Part shown: positions 1 through 5,604 of the stretch, piece by piece | How positions within the stretch are numbered: the stretch's first letter is position 1 | Layout of the letters: each line of letters starts with the position of its first letter | Assembly: GCA_937859895.1 (NCBI GenBank) | Contig: CALMAV010000211.1 | Coordinates: forward strand, 12,820 to 22,211 | Direction of reading: 5' to 3' | DNA from: an uncultured Bryobacterales bacterium | GTDB taxonomy: Bacteria > Acidobacteriota > Terriglobia > Bryobacterales > Bryobacteraceae | DNA length: 9,392 bases | Made by a program: the position numbers and the translations under genes | The notes under the pieces: generated by a model | Told to the model about the DNA's origin: nothing | Seen by the model: the letters and a program-made list of their open reading frames with translations, nothing else | Databases searched by the model: none

Positions 1-1103
1 ATTAAATGCTCTTCTGCGTGCTCCTCGAACAGCTCCATAAGAGCGTTGCCGGGAGTTGTCTGCCGCGAGTGACTCAGCAGCCATTGCGGGTCGCGAACGT
101 TCTCTAGGGTTGGTCGCGTCTGTCCGGCGGGCCAGTATTCGACCACAGCTTCGCGCATGGACAGCTCTCGAAAGTTTCCAAAATCTATGGTCTGCTCGCC
201 ATACTGAACCTGTTCCGAACTAGTCGCATCAACAGCTACCTGCCGCAGCAGCTCTTTCGATAATTCCATCATGCCGCGGAAATCCGTATAAGCCTGATAG
301 AACTCCAGCATAGTGAACTCCGGGTTGTGGCGCGTTGAGACTCCCTCATTCCGAAAGTTTCGATTCAGCTCATAGACGCGTTCCAACCCGCCCACGACCA
401 GACGCTTCAAATAGAGCTCAGGCGCAATTCGTAGGTACAGATCCAGATCGAGCGTGTTGTGATGAGTGATAAATGGGCGCGCCGCAGCTCCGCCATAGAG
501 TGACTGCATGATCGGCGTTTCCACTTCCAGAAACCCACGCTCATCCAGTTGCCGCCGAAGTGATCGAAGAATCTTAGCGCGTGTGACAAACGCATTCCGT
601 GCTTCCGTGTTCGCAATCAGGTCGACATAACGCTGACGATAGCGGGTCTCAACATCTTCAAGCCCATGCCACTTTTCCGGTAGAGCAAGCATGATCTTGG
701 AAAGAAAATCGAGCTCTTCCACGTGCAGGCTCAGCTCGCCAGTCCGTGTACGGAACAGGTAACCACTCGCACCGATAATGTCGCCCACATCGAGCAACTC
801 ATACAGTGCATACGTTCTTTCGCTTACGGCATCTTTCTTGACATAGATCTGCAGGCTTTCGCCGTTCTGCATCAAGTGAAGAAAGCCGGCCTTGCCCATA
901 CGCCGCAACGTCTTGATGCGCCCAGCCAAACGCATTGCGACTGGCTGCTGCAGTTGCTCTGCGGTAGCGGTTCCAAACTCTTTCAGGACATCAGGGATCG
1001 TGTGCGTATAGGGGTATGGATGCCCATAGGCCTCAAAGCCTAGTGCTTCAATCTGCTTAATTCGCCCCTGCCGTTGGCGCAATAAATCATCTTCTAAAGC
1101 CAA
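1..1103 (-). CDS. lysS: Lysyl-tRNA synthetase, class II (3' end beyond window)
   Basis: Cytoplasmic enzyme that charges tRNA-Lys with lysine using ATP. Translating the minus strand from 1103 gives 367 uninterrupted residues that run off the left edge, about three quarters of the usual ~500. An N-terminal helical part is followed by an OB-fold anticodon-binding domain (about residues 57-135, with LAGRIKTLRRMGKAGFLHL). The class II catalytic core follows: motif 1 around FLEVETPIMQ (191-200), the GGAAARPFITHHN lysine-pocket segment (204-216), and motif 2 FRNEGVSTRHNPEFTMLEFY (250-269). Motif 3 lies outside the window. The start is TTG at 1103-1101, because an in-frame TGA lies just upstream and GAGGAGAG sits 3-5 nt before it. 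The gene lies 14 nt after the methyltransferase-like gene, so the two are probably co-transcribed. The family call is near certain; the TTG start is well supported. Confidence 0.96.
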   Translation of the reverse strand, partial: MALEDDLLRQRQGRIKQIEALGFEAYGHPYPYTHTIPDVLKEFGTATAEQLQQPVAMRLAGRIKTLRRMGKAGFLHLMQNGESLQIYVKKDAVSERTYALYELLDVGDIIGASGYLFRTRTGELSLHVEELDFLSKIMLALPEKWHGLEDVETRYRQRYVDLIANTEARNAFVTRAKILRSLRRQLDERGFLEVETPIMQSLYGGAAARPFITHHNTLDLDLYLRIAPELYLKRLVVGGLERVYELNRNFRNEGVSTRHNPEFTMLEFYQAYTDFRGMMELSKELLRQVAVDATSSEQVQYGEQTIDFGNFRELSMREAVVEYWPAGQTRPTLENVRDPQWLLSHSRQTTPGNALMELFEEHAEEHL

Positions 1104-1117
1104 TCGCTCTCCTCAAA

Positions 1118-1765
1118 TCAACGCCGTACAATCAGTTCGCGCAGGTGATCCCGCGTCAGAAAAAACTTGATGGATCCAGCCCGCTCAAACAGCTTCTCCA
1201 ATACGCGATTGTTGAAGTGCTGGCTACGCTGGTAAACACTGCCCGGACGTGGAGACTGCGTAACGGTTCGGTGATCGTTGATTCGATATGAGTACACCGG
1301 AATCTGCGAGGCTTTCTCGTTCGCATTGAAATACATAAGCATCTGCCCACCCGGACGCAGTACCCTTAATAGCTGCAGCACGGCTTGCTCGATCAGCGGC
1401 GTCTTCAGAAATTGCAGCGCATCCCACACTAAGATTCCGTCGAAGGACGAATCGGGAAACATTAGTGTCTGATCTAGGAACCGCTGGGCATTACTGGCCG
1501 CTCCCTGATTCTCCAGAAAGTCTTTTCCGAAGCACTCACCCATCGTCCCGATGATGTCATCTGAAGAGATACGATGCCCGTAGCCTGTGATGAAGGTTAT
1601 ATTTGCCTGGCTGGCGCCCGACATGTCCAAAATCGAGAGATCCTGTGAATCCCTCAACACTGAACAGAACTGATCGAAGCCGCTGCTCTGCCGTGTGATG
1701 GTTGGCGGAACGTTTTCTTTTGGGGAGAGCTTTGGAAAGATACCTTTGCCTGCGCCAAACTTCAT
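1118..1765 (-). CDS. Class I SAM-dependent methyltransferase-like protein (type 11), unusual motif I
   Basis: A 215-residue protein with the order of elements of a class I (Rossmann) methyltransferase. A leader of about 43 residues comes first. Then come a motif I position ILDMSGASQAN (45-55), a post-I segment, the acidic/hydrophobic motif SSFDGILVWDALQFL (106-120), and LLRVLRPGGQMLMYFN (132-147), the typical strand 5 region of UbiE/type 11 enzymes. The glycine-rich SAM loop is degenerate: the usual DxGxGxG is DMSGASQ here, so SAM binding is likely but not assured. The substrate cannot be read from the sequence. The C-terminal part (148-215) is basic and may carry substrate specificity. ATG at 1765 is preceded by AAGG five bases upstream. 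The gene lies between a bactofilin gene (92 nt upstream, with a hairpin in the gap) and lysS (14 nt downstream). It could instead be a catalytically altered relative. Confidence 0.8.
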   Translation of the reverse strand: MKFGAGKGIFPKLSPKENVPPTITRQSSGFDQFCSVLRDSQDLSILDMSGASQANITFITGYGHRISSDDIIGTMGECFGKDFLENQGAASNAQRFLDQTLMFPDSSFDGILVWDALQFLKTPLIEQAVLQLLRVLRPGGQMLMYFNANEKASQIPVYSYRINDHRTVTQSPRPGSVYQRSQHFNNRVLEKLFERAGSIKFFLTRDHLRELIVRR

Positions 1766-1815
1766 AGCAGCCTTGTTGGACGGACTTTAGAAAGCAGAGA
1801 ATTTGAGACGAGCGG

Positions 1816-1850
1816 GTAAGAGCAGCACGATCTGTTCATGCTGCCCTTAC
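1816..1850 (-). terminator. Intercistronic 12-bp hairpin after the bactofilin gene (attenuator/processing element?)
   Basis: On the minus-strand transcript the arms GTAAGGGCAGCA and TGCTGCTCTTAC pair over 12 bp (one G-U wobble, otherwise perfect) around an 11-nt loop. The hairpin starts 7 nt after the bactofilin stop. It is not followed by a U tract (the next bases are CCGCTCGTCTC), so it is not a standard intrinsic terminator. It may be a partial terminator, an mRNA 3'-end stabiliser or a processing site that sets the bactofilin level above that of the downstream methyltransferase and lysS. Confidence 0.5.
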
Positions 1851-1857
1851 TGCCGAA

Positions 1858-2454
1858 CTACTTGGCCGAAGCAGTTGCAGCAGCAGCGGTATTGTTTACC
1901 GTCGAGGCTGCAGGCGTAGCTGTCACTACGGGCTGCACGCCCGCTGCAGCGGAAACCGGGCGGGTTGCCGCTGCCTTAGAGATATCAATGCTTCCCTTGA
2001 AATACGCGCCGTCCTCTATTACGATCCGGCTAGTCTTAATGTCGCCAACTAACTTGGCTTCTTTGCGGATGTCGATCTTATCAGTCGCATCTACATTGCC
2101 CTGAATTGAGCCGTGAATGATGATCTCGCGCGCCTTCAGTCCAGCCTGAACGCGGGCATTCGGTCCGATGGTCAGCCGGTGTTCCTGGCACTCAACGTTG
2201 CCTTCCACCTCGCCATCGATCATCAAATCTTCACGCGCGAAAATTTGGCCTTTAATCGTTACATTCTTGCCTAAAGCGGCAGGTCCGGTACCACGAGCGG
2301 ATACCGGCTCTGTGTCGAAAGGTCGGGCGGGCGTTGACATATTTATTGTTTCTTTCCTCGGTGCTTCCGCAGGCGTCGTGGTCGATACTGGAACACCAGC
2401 CGGCCTGTCTAGCCTTTGCGGTCCTTCTTCTTCTTTTCTCTTGTTAGTCCACAT
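1858..2454 (-). CDS. Bactofilin (polymer-forming cytoskeletal protein)
   Basis: A 198-residue bactofilin (DUF583). Such proteins self-assemble without nucleotide into filaments at the inner face of the membrane and act in cell shape, peptidoglycan enzyme placement or polarity. The core (about residues 61-161) is a right-handed beta-helix of short repeats seen as KNVTIKGQIFAREDLMIDGEVEGNV, LTIGPNARVQAGLKAREIIIHGSIQGNV and KLVGDIKTSRIVIEDGAYFKGSIDI. It is flanked by disordered tails, an N-terminal Pro/Thr-rich one and an Ala/Thr/Val-rich one at the C terminus. I chose ATG at 2454 (MWTNKRKEEE) because GAGGAGAAGG lies 8 nt upstream and a short hydrophobic/basic N terminus is typical of the family. 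An upstream in-frame ATG at 2484 has no ribosome site. An internal ATG at 2340, preceded by GAGGAAAG, could yield a shorter form. It is the first gene of the cluster leading to the methyltransferase and lysS. Confidence 0.93.
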   Translation of the reverse strand: MWTNKRKEEEGPQRLDRPAGVPVSTTTPAEAPRKETINMSTPARPFDTEPVSARGTGPAALGKNVTIKGQIFAREDLMIDGEVEGNVECQEHRLTIGPNARVQAGLKAREIIIHGSIQGNVDATDKIDIRKEAKLVGDIKTSRIVIEDGAYFKGSIDISKAAATRPVSAAAGVQPVVTATPAASTVNNTAAAATASAK

Positions 2455-2462
2455 GCAAAGGG

Positions 2463-2472
2463 CCTTCTCCTC
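2463..2472 (-). promoter_or_regulatory. Ribosome binding site of the bactofilin gene
   Basis: The minus strand reads GAGGAGAAGG here, ending 8 nt before the ATG at 2454-2452. It decides that start over the in-frame ATG at 2484, which has no purine-rich leader. Confidence 0.6.
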
Positions 2473-2534
2473 GATCTGCTCCATTCAATCGTACTACTGG
2501 CAGACTGCCTGGCGGCCCGCAGTCCGGCACCTGA

Positions 2535-3164
2535 ATGGGCTCTCGAAAGTGCTCTTCAGAATTATTGCATCTTGTATCTCCCCCCGCTCGTTCTGCCATA
2601 ATATCGGCGGTGCCCAGGACGCGAGATTTAGAAGTTCGGCTGGAACGGGCAGAGGAACAGGTGCGGCTTTTCCAACGGGTAAGCCGTCTGATGACTCGCG
2701 ACCTACTAGTCGACGATGTGCTCAACGAGATTGTCGGCCTGGTTCGCGATTTCCTCCATTGCGACTCCTGCTTAATCTACTTGGTGGACGAAGCTGAGCT
2801 CGTCCTGCGGGCTTCAGGCGAAGAAGGGCGGAGCAAGATCGGGTCCGTGCGCCTGCGCTTGAATGAAGGCCTGACTGGCTGGGTAGCCCGTGAGCGCCGA
2901 TTGCTTGCTATCTCACGGGAGGCTTACAACGACCCGCGGTTCAAGTTCTTTAAAGATCTTCCGCAGGATGTCTTCGAAGCATTTTTATCAGTTCCCATCA
3001 TTTCGCAAAGCAAGGTGGTAGGTGTTATTAACGTGCAGCATCGGCAAACGCGCATCCACTCCGGAGATGACATGGAGATGCTCAGCACGATCGGAGAACA
3101 GGTCGGCTGTTTGCTGGTCCTCTCTCAGCAGAAACACGCGAGCGAGCCGCAGATTTCCGTTTAG
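2535..3164 (+). CDS. Small stand-alone GAF-domain protein
   Basis: A 209-residue cytoplasmic protein. A charged helix likely to form a coiled coil (DLEVRLERAEEQVRLFQRVSRLM, about 31-53) precedes a single GAF domain (about 57-195). Typical GAF segments are LNEGLTGWVARERRLLAIS (109-127), NDPRFKFFKDLPQDVFEAFLSVPI (132-155) and KVVGVINVQHR (160-170). These closely resemble the sensory GAF at the start of PtsP (EI-Ntr) and NifA-like proteins. No output domain follows, so it is probably a ligand or redox sensing module acting through a partner, or a dimerising adaptor; the ligand is unknown. The start is uncertain. ATG at 2535 has no ribosome site and gives an atypical first 25 residues; GTG at 2610 (VPRTRDLEVRLERAEE) is a credible alternative. 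The gene diverges from the bactofilin gene and its TAG overlaps the stop of the convergent zinc-ribbon gene. Confidence 0.88.
   Translation: MGSRKCSSELLHLVSPPARSAIISAVPRTRDLEVRLERAEEQVRLFQRVSRLMTRDLLVDDVLNEIVGLVRDFLHCDSCLIYLVDEAELVLRASGEEGRSKIGSVRLRLNEGLTGWVARERRLLAISREAYNDPRFKFFKDLPQDVFEAFLSVPIISQSKVVGVINVQHRQTRIHSGDDMEMLSTIGEQVGCLLVLSQQKHASEPQISV
2561..2569 (-). promoter_or_regulatory. Possible extended -10 element for the bactofilin gene
   Basis: The minus strand reads TGCAATAAT, an extended -10 shape (TGn plus a TATAAT-like hexamer), in the divergent region. It would give a leader of about 100 nt. No clear -35 box accompanies it and it lies inside the longer GAF reading frame, so this is a weak call. 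Confidence 0.2.
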
Positions 3165-3499
3165 TGGGGCGCTGTCGGCCGAAAGCTGACGAAGTTAAAG
3201 CGGCATGGATTGCACCGATAGCGATGCGCACCCAATTTGAGCAGCAACTTTCGTAATCTGGAAATTCGATACTGCTTCGGATCCCACGTTGTTAACGAAA
3301 AGTTCAGGCAGTGCGGGCACTTGGCATAGCGCAGCTTCGATAAAAGCAGGATGTTGGCCCAGTAGCGGTGTTCGCAGTCGTGACATCGCAGTGGATACTG
3401 GCCGAATGCCATGCGCAGAGCATCACTCGACGATGTTCGATGTGACCGGCGAACGTTAGAACTGCCGCATGACGGGCAAACGAACGAGGATCGCTTCAT
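3161..3499 (-). CDS. Double zinc-ribbon protein of unknown function
   Basis: A basic 112-residue protein with four CxxC pairs: C8/C11, C39/C42, C61/C64 and C96/C99. They form two successive zinc ribbons of the same design: CPxC, then a basic, hydrophobic stretch of about 27-31 residues, then C(H/N)xC followed by an aromatic-rich end. The two halves look like a tandem duplication. There is no signal peptide or membrane segment. Nucleic-acid or protein binding is the usual role of such ribbons, but no specific function can be assigned. Its ATG overlaps the TGA of the aminotransferase gene (ATGA, 3496-3499), pointing to translational coupling. Its TAA overlaps the TAG of the convergent GAF gene. 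The conserved cysteine pattern and the coupling argue that it is a real gene. Confidence 0.82.
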   Translation of the reverse strand: MKRSSFVCPSCGSSNVRRSHRTSSSDALRMAFGQYPLRCHDCEHRYWANILLLSKLRYAKCPHCLNFSLTTWDPKQYRISRLRKLLLKLGAHRYRCNPCRFNFVSFRPTAPH

Positions 3500-4374
3500 G
3501 CCGCGTCCATCTTGTCTCTCAATTGATCTGCCTCTATGTAGCGCGCCCGCAGTTTGCGAAATTCAGCACTAAGCTCGGCAACCACTTCGGGAGCTTGTGA
3601 TACATCCTCACGGTCAATGCTCAGGATGGGTAAGACATCACGAGTCGAGGATGTGATGAAAGAACCATCACTAGCTTCGAATTCTGATACTGAGATCTCG
3701 CGTTCAGTGACCTGTAAACCAGGAATGTGAATTTCTTCCAGGAGCAGCGCCCGAGTCACTCCTGGCAGACACCCTGACGTACTCAGCGGTGGAGTCCAGA
3801 TCTGATTGCCCCGGATGGAGAAGATGTTGGCCGATGTGCACTCACTCACCTCGCCGACTTCGTTCAGTAGAAGAAATTCGTCCAACCCGGCATGGTGAGC
3901 CAACTCGTACAGGGTCAGGTTCTCTGCCCAGGAGGTGTACTTAGTTCCAGCAAACGGTGAAGCACCGAATCGTGCATTGGGCCGGTAACCGAGCCTGACG
4001 CCATCTCCCCATTGATTGAGATCGGTTGTAAATGCAATCAGATCGGTGTCGCGCCGAAGGTCAGGGGCCTCAAACAGACCGCCCCGGTTGCGGATTGCTG
4101 CTACTCGCAGTGTCGATTCGTAGGCCCCATTGGCATCCACCAGCTTGAGCAGCATGCGCTTCAGCTCGTCTGGCGCAAAGGGAAAAGGCACGTGCAACCG
4201 TTCAGCATCGTGCTGCATACGGCGGTAGTGTCGATCGTAAGCGAACAGCGTACCGGCAGCAACTCGCAGCGTGCTGAACACACCCCAGCCATTCAGAAAT
4301 CCAACCTGACCCGGAGCGAGTAAGAGCTCGCTCGTGGTCCGAATCTCGCCGTTGTGAAGAAGACACCGGTGCAC
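3496..4374 (-). CDS. Class IV PLP-dependent aminotransferase (aminodeoxychorismate lyase / D-amino-acid or branched-chain type)
   Basis: A 292-residue cytoplasmic fold-type IV PLP enzyme, the normal full length for the family. The catalytic lysine is very likely K145 in FAGTKYTSWAENLTLYELA. The cofactor region follows as DEFLLLNEVGEVSECTSANIF (E178, with the S/T-rich turn), then CLPGVTRALLLE (202-213). R48 and R51 in YDRHYRRM fit the phosphate-binding arginine region. The features match the shared family of 4-amino-4-deoxychorismate lyase (PabC, folate synthesis), D-alanine aminotransferase and branched-chain aminotransferase. The segment around K145 is closest to PabC/D-amino-acid types, but substrate choice cannot be settled by eye. 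The start is GTG at 4374, because an in-frame TAA lies 4 codons upstream; the ribosome site is weak. It is coupled by ATGA to the zinc-ribbon gene and diverges from the NTF2-like gene. Confidence 0.9.
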   Translation of the reverse strand: MHRCLLHNGEIRTTSELLLAPGQVGFLNGWGVFSTLRVAAGTLFAYDRHYRRMQHDAERLHVPFPFAPDELKRMLLKLVDANGAYESTLRVAAIRNRGGLFEAPDLRRDTDLIAFTTDLNQWGDGVRLGYRPNARFGASPFAGTKYTSWAENLTLYELAHHAGLDEFLLLNEVGEVSECTSANIFSIRGNQIWTPPLSTSGCLPGVTRALLLEEIHIPGLQVTEREISVSEFEASDGSFITSSTRDVLPILSIDREDVSQAPEVVAELSAEFRKLRARYIEADQLRDKMDAA

Positions 4375-4469
4375 GTTTCGATCTTACCGGAGAAGCGTAC
4401 ACTCACCAGCCGGCGTCCAGATATCGCCGATTCTCTCTCAGAAAGATTCCGCCCTCGTAAAATGATTCC

Positions 4470-4476
4470 GGAGGAG
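4470..4476 (+). promoter_or_regulatory. Strong Shine-Dalgarno site of the NTF2-like gene
   Basis: GGAGGAG lies 6 nt before the ATG at 4483, near-perfect complementarity to the 16S rRNA tail. It settles the start in favour of 4483 over in-frame ATG 4462 and TTG/GTG codons further upstream. It implies strong translation compared with its neighbours. Confidence 0.8.
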
Positions 4477-4482
4477 TACAGA

Positions 4483-4866
4483 ATGAGCGATACGTTAGCT
4501 GTTGGAAAGCAGCTGGTTGAGTTCTGCCGTCTAGGTAAAAACTTAGAGGCTATTGAAGCGCTTTATAGTCCCGAGATCGTCAGTATTGAAGCGAGTGGTG
4601 ATGCTTCAATGCCTGCCCGCATGGAAGGCCTGGATGCAATTAAGGGAGAGAATGATTGGTGGTTGAACAATCATGAGGTTCATCAAATGCAAATCGAAGG
4701 CCCCTGGCCAAACGGTGACCGCTTCATCGTCCGATTCAAGTACGATGTGACTCCGAAGGCCGGGCCCATGGCTGGCCGCCGCTTTACGATGGATGAGACA
4801 GCACTGTACACCGTCAAAGGCGGGAAGGTCACGCAGGAAGAGTTCTTCTACAACATAGGCGGTTAA
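4483..4866 (+). CDS. NTF2/SnoaL-like fold protein of unknown function
   Basis: A 127-residue protein with the layout of the NTF2-like (SnoaL) alpha+beta cone fold: N-terminal helices (LAVGKQLVEFCRLGKNLEAIEALYSPEIVSIEA), a short helix after GLDAIKGENDWWLNNHEV, then beta strands PNGDRFIVRFKYDVTP, GRRFTMDETALYTVKGGKVTQEEFFYN. The final 'metGKItreeFFY' type strand is characteristic of the family. Members are small enzymes (isomerases, dehydratases, hydrolases) or simple ligand-binding proteins; no catalytic set can be recognised with confidence. There is no signal peptide, so it is probably cytoplasmic. The start at 4483 is fixed by GGAGGAG 6 nt upstream. It stands alone on the plus strand, diverging from the aminotransferase gene with a spacer of about 108 nt that must hold both promoters. 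A TAAAAT at 4458-4463 might be a -10 box, but no matching -35 was seen. Confidence 0.85.
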   Translation: MSDTLAVGKQLVEFCRLGKNLEAIEALYSPEIVSIEASGDASMPARMEGLDAIKGENDWWLNNHEVHQMQIEGPWPNGDRFIVRFKYDVTPKAGPMAGRRFTMDETALYTVKGGKVTQEEFFYNIGG

Positions 4867-5010
4867 TGCCCTTTCTGGTCAACCAACCTGATGACCAACT
4901 ATGCTTGGCTTACCTGTGGAGTTAGGCAGTTCCCGGATCAGTAGTCGGCAGGATCTGGAACCGACATTGGGGGACACTAAGCTAAACGTGAAACATAACC
5001 GACTTGTGCT

Positions 5011-5041
5011 TTGAATGCTTGAACCTCACTCGGCTTAGAAT
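5011..5041 (+). promoter_or_regulatory. Possible promoter for the DinB-like gene
   Basis: TTGAAT (5011-5016) and TAGAAT (5036-5041) resemble sigma-70 -35 and -10 boxes, separated by 19 nt, slightly long. They lie 27 nt before the proposed start in a 201-nt gap (4867-5067) that otherwise shows only a 6-bp inverted repeat, TGGTCA/TGACCA, at 4876-4897. This is weak evidence. Confidence 0.25.
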
Positions 5042-5067
5042 GGTAGTCATCCACTAAGAAAGAACAG

Positions 5068-5604
5068 TTGAGAATCCGCGTGAAATTACGTTCCTGCCCC
5101 TTACTAATTTGTCTTGCCGGCGCTGGGAGCCAGTTGCCCGCTCAAACTACACCCAGCATGAGTGCCGAGGTAAAGCGTGCTTATGAGACGGTAAAAAGCA
5201 ACCTCCTTAAAGCTGCCGACAAGATGCCGGAAGACAGCTACAACTTTAAGCCGACTCCCGACATCCGGAGCTTCGGGGAAGTGTTGAGTCACGTAGTAAC
5301 GGCGCAGGTTCACTCCTGCTCTGCAGTCGCGGGGGACTCTAAAAACATTGATCTCGCTAAGAACGCCAGTAAGGCGGATATCGGCAGTGCGTTGCAGGAA
5401 GTATTTGGCGAGTGCGATAAGGCTTACGCAACACTGACTGACGCAAATGCCTCGGAAGCAATTAAGACGCCGCGCGGGGTGAGTACCCGGCTCGGAACCT
5501 TGGCCGGAAACACCACACATGACGTGGAACAGTACGCCATTCTATCGGTCTACCTTCGCCTGAAAGGCATCATTCCGCCGTCTAGTGAGAAGGCCGGCCG
5601 ATAA
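5068..5604 (+). CDS. Secreted DinB-fold protein
   Basis: A 178-residue protein with a signal-like N terminus (basic VKLR, hydrophobic CPLLICLAGAG, then LPAQTTP, a likely signal peptidase I site before Q26). The mature part has a DinB-like four-helix bundle. The DinB superfamily generally binds a metal through three histidines; candidates here are H75 (FGEVLSHVVTAQ), H82 and H151 (GNTTHDVEQYAILSVYLRLKGIIPPSS), the last in the characteristic C-terminal H..E/Q..Y..YLR setting. Relatives include thiol-dependent transferases, but this exported type has no assigned activity. Starts are non-ATG: TTG at 5068 follows the purine-rich AAGAAAGAACAG, and GTG at 5080 would give a tidier signal peptide (MKLRS). 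The internal ATG at 5158 would lose the signal. The stop abuts the stop of the convergent NDH-2 gene with no spacer. Confidence 0.82.
   Translation: MRIRVKLRSCPLLICLAGAGSQLPAQTTPSMSAEVKRAYETVKSNLLKAADKMPEDSYNFKPTPDIRSFGEVLSHVVTAQVHSCSAVAGDSKNIDLAKNASKADIGSALQEVFGECDKAYATLTDANASEAIKTPRGVSTRLGTLAGNTTHDVEQYAILSVYLRLKGIIPPSSEKAGR

Noticed and set aside
2499..2509. Palindrome GGCAGACTGCC in the bactofilin/GAF divergent region
   Set aside because: It has five-base arms in a GC-rich stretch, not extended by flanking bases, so chance is likely.
2168..2797. Long plus-strand open frame of 209 residues across the bactofilin 5' region and the GAF gene
   Set aside because: It lies antisense to the bactofilin and out of frame with the GAF gene, and its composition (Ser/Arg-rich, no domain) is that of a shadow frame.
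4354..4482. N-terminal extension of the NTF2-like frame
   Set aside because: It overlaps the divergent aminotransferase start, lacks a ribosome site and does not fit the family. GGAGGAG fixes the start at 4483.
4876..4897. Inverted repeat TGGTCA/TGACCA after the NTF2-like gene
   Set aside because: It has only 6 bp with a 10-nt loop and no T tract; too short to call a terminator.
5104..5520. Minus-strand 138-residue open frame
   Set aside because: It is antisense to the DinB-like gene, which has a recognisable fold and signal peptide; this frame has no family features.
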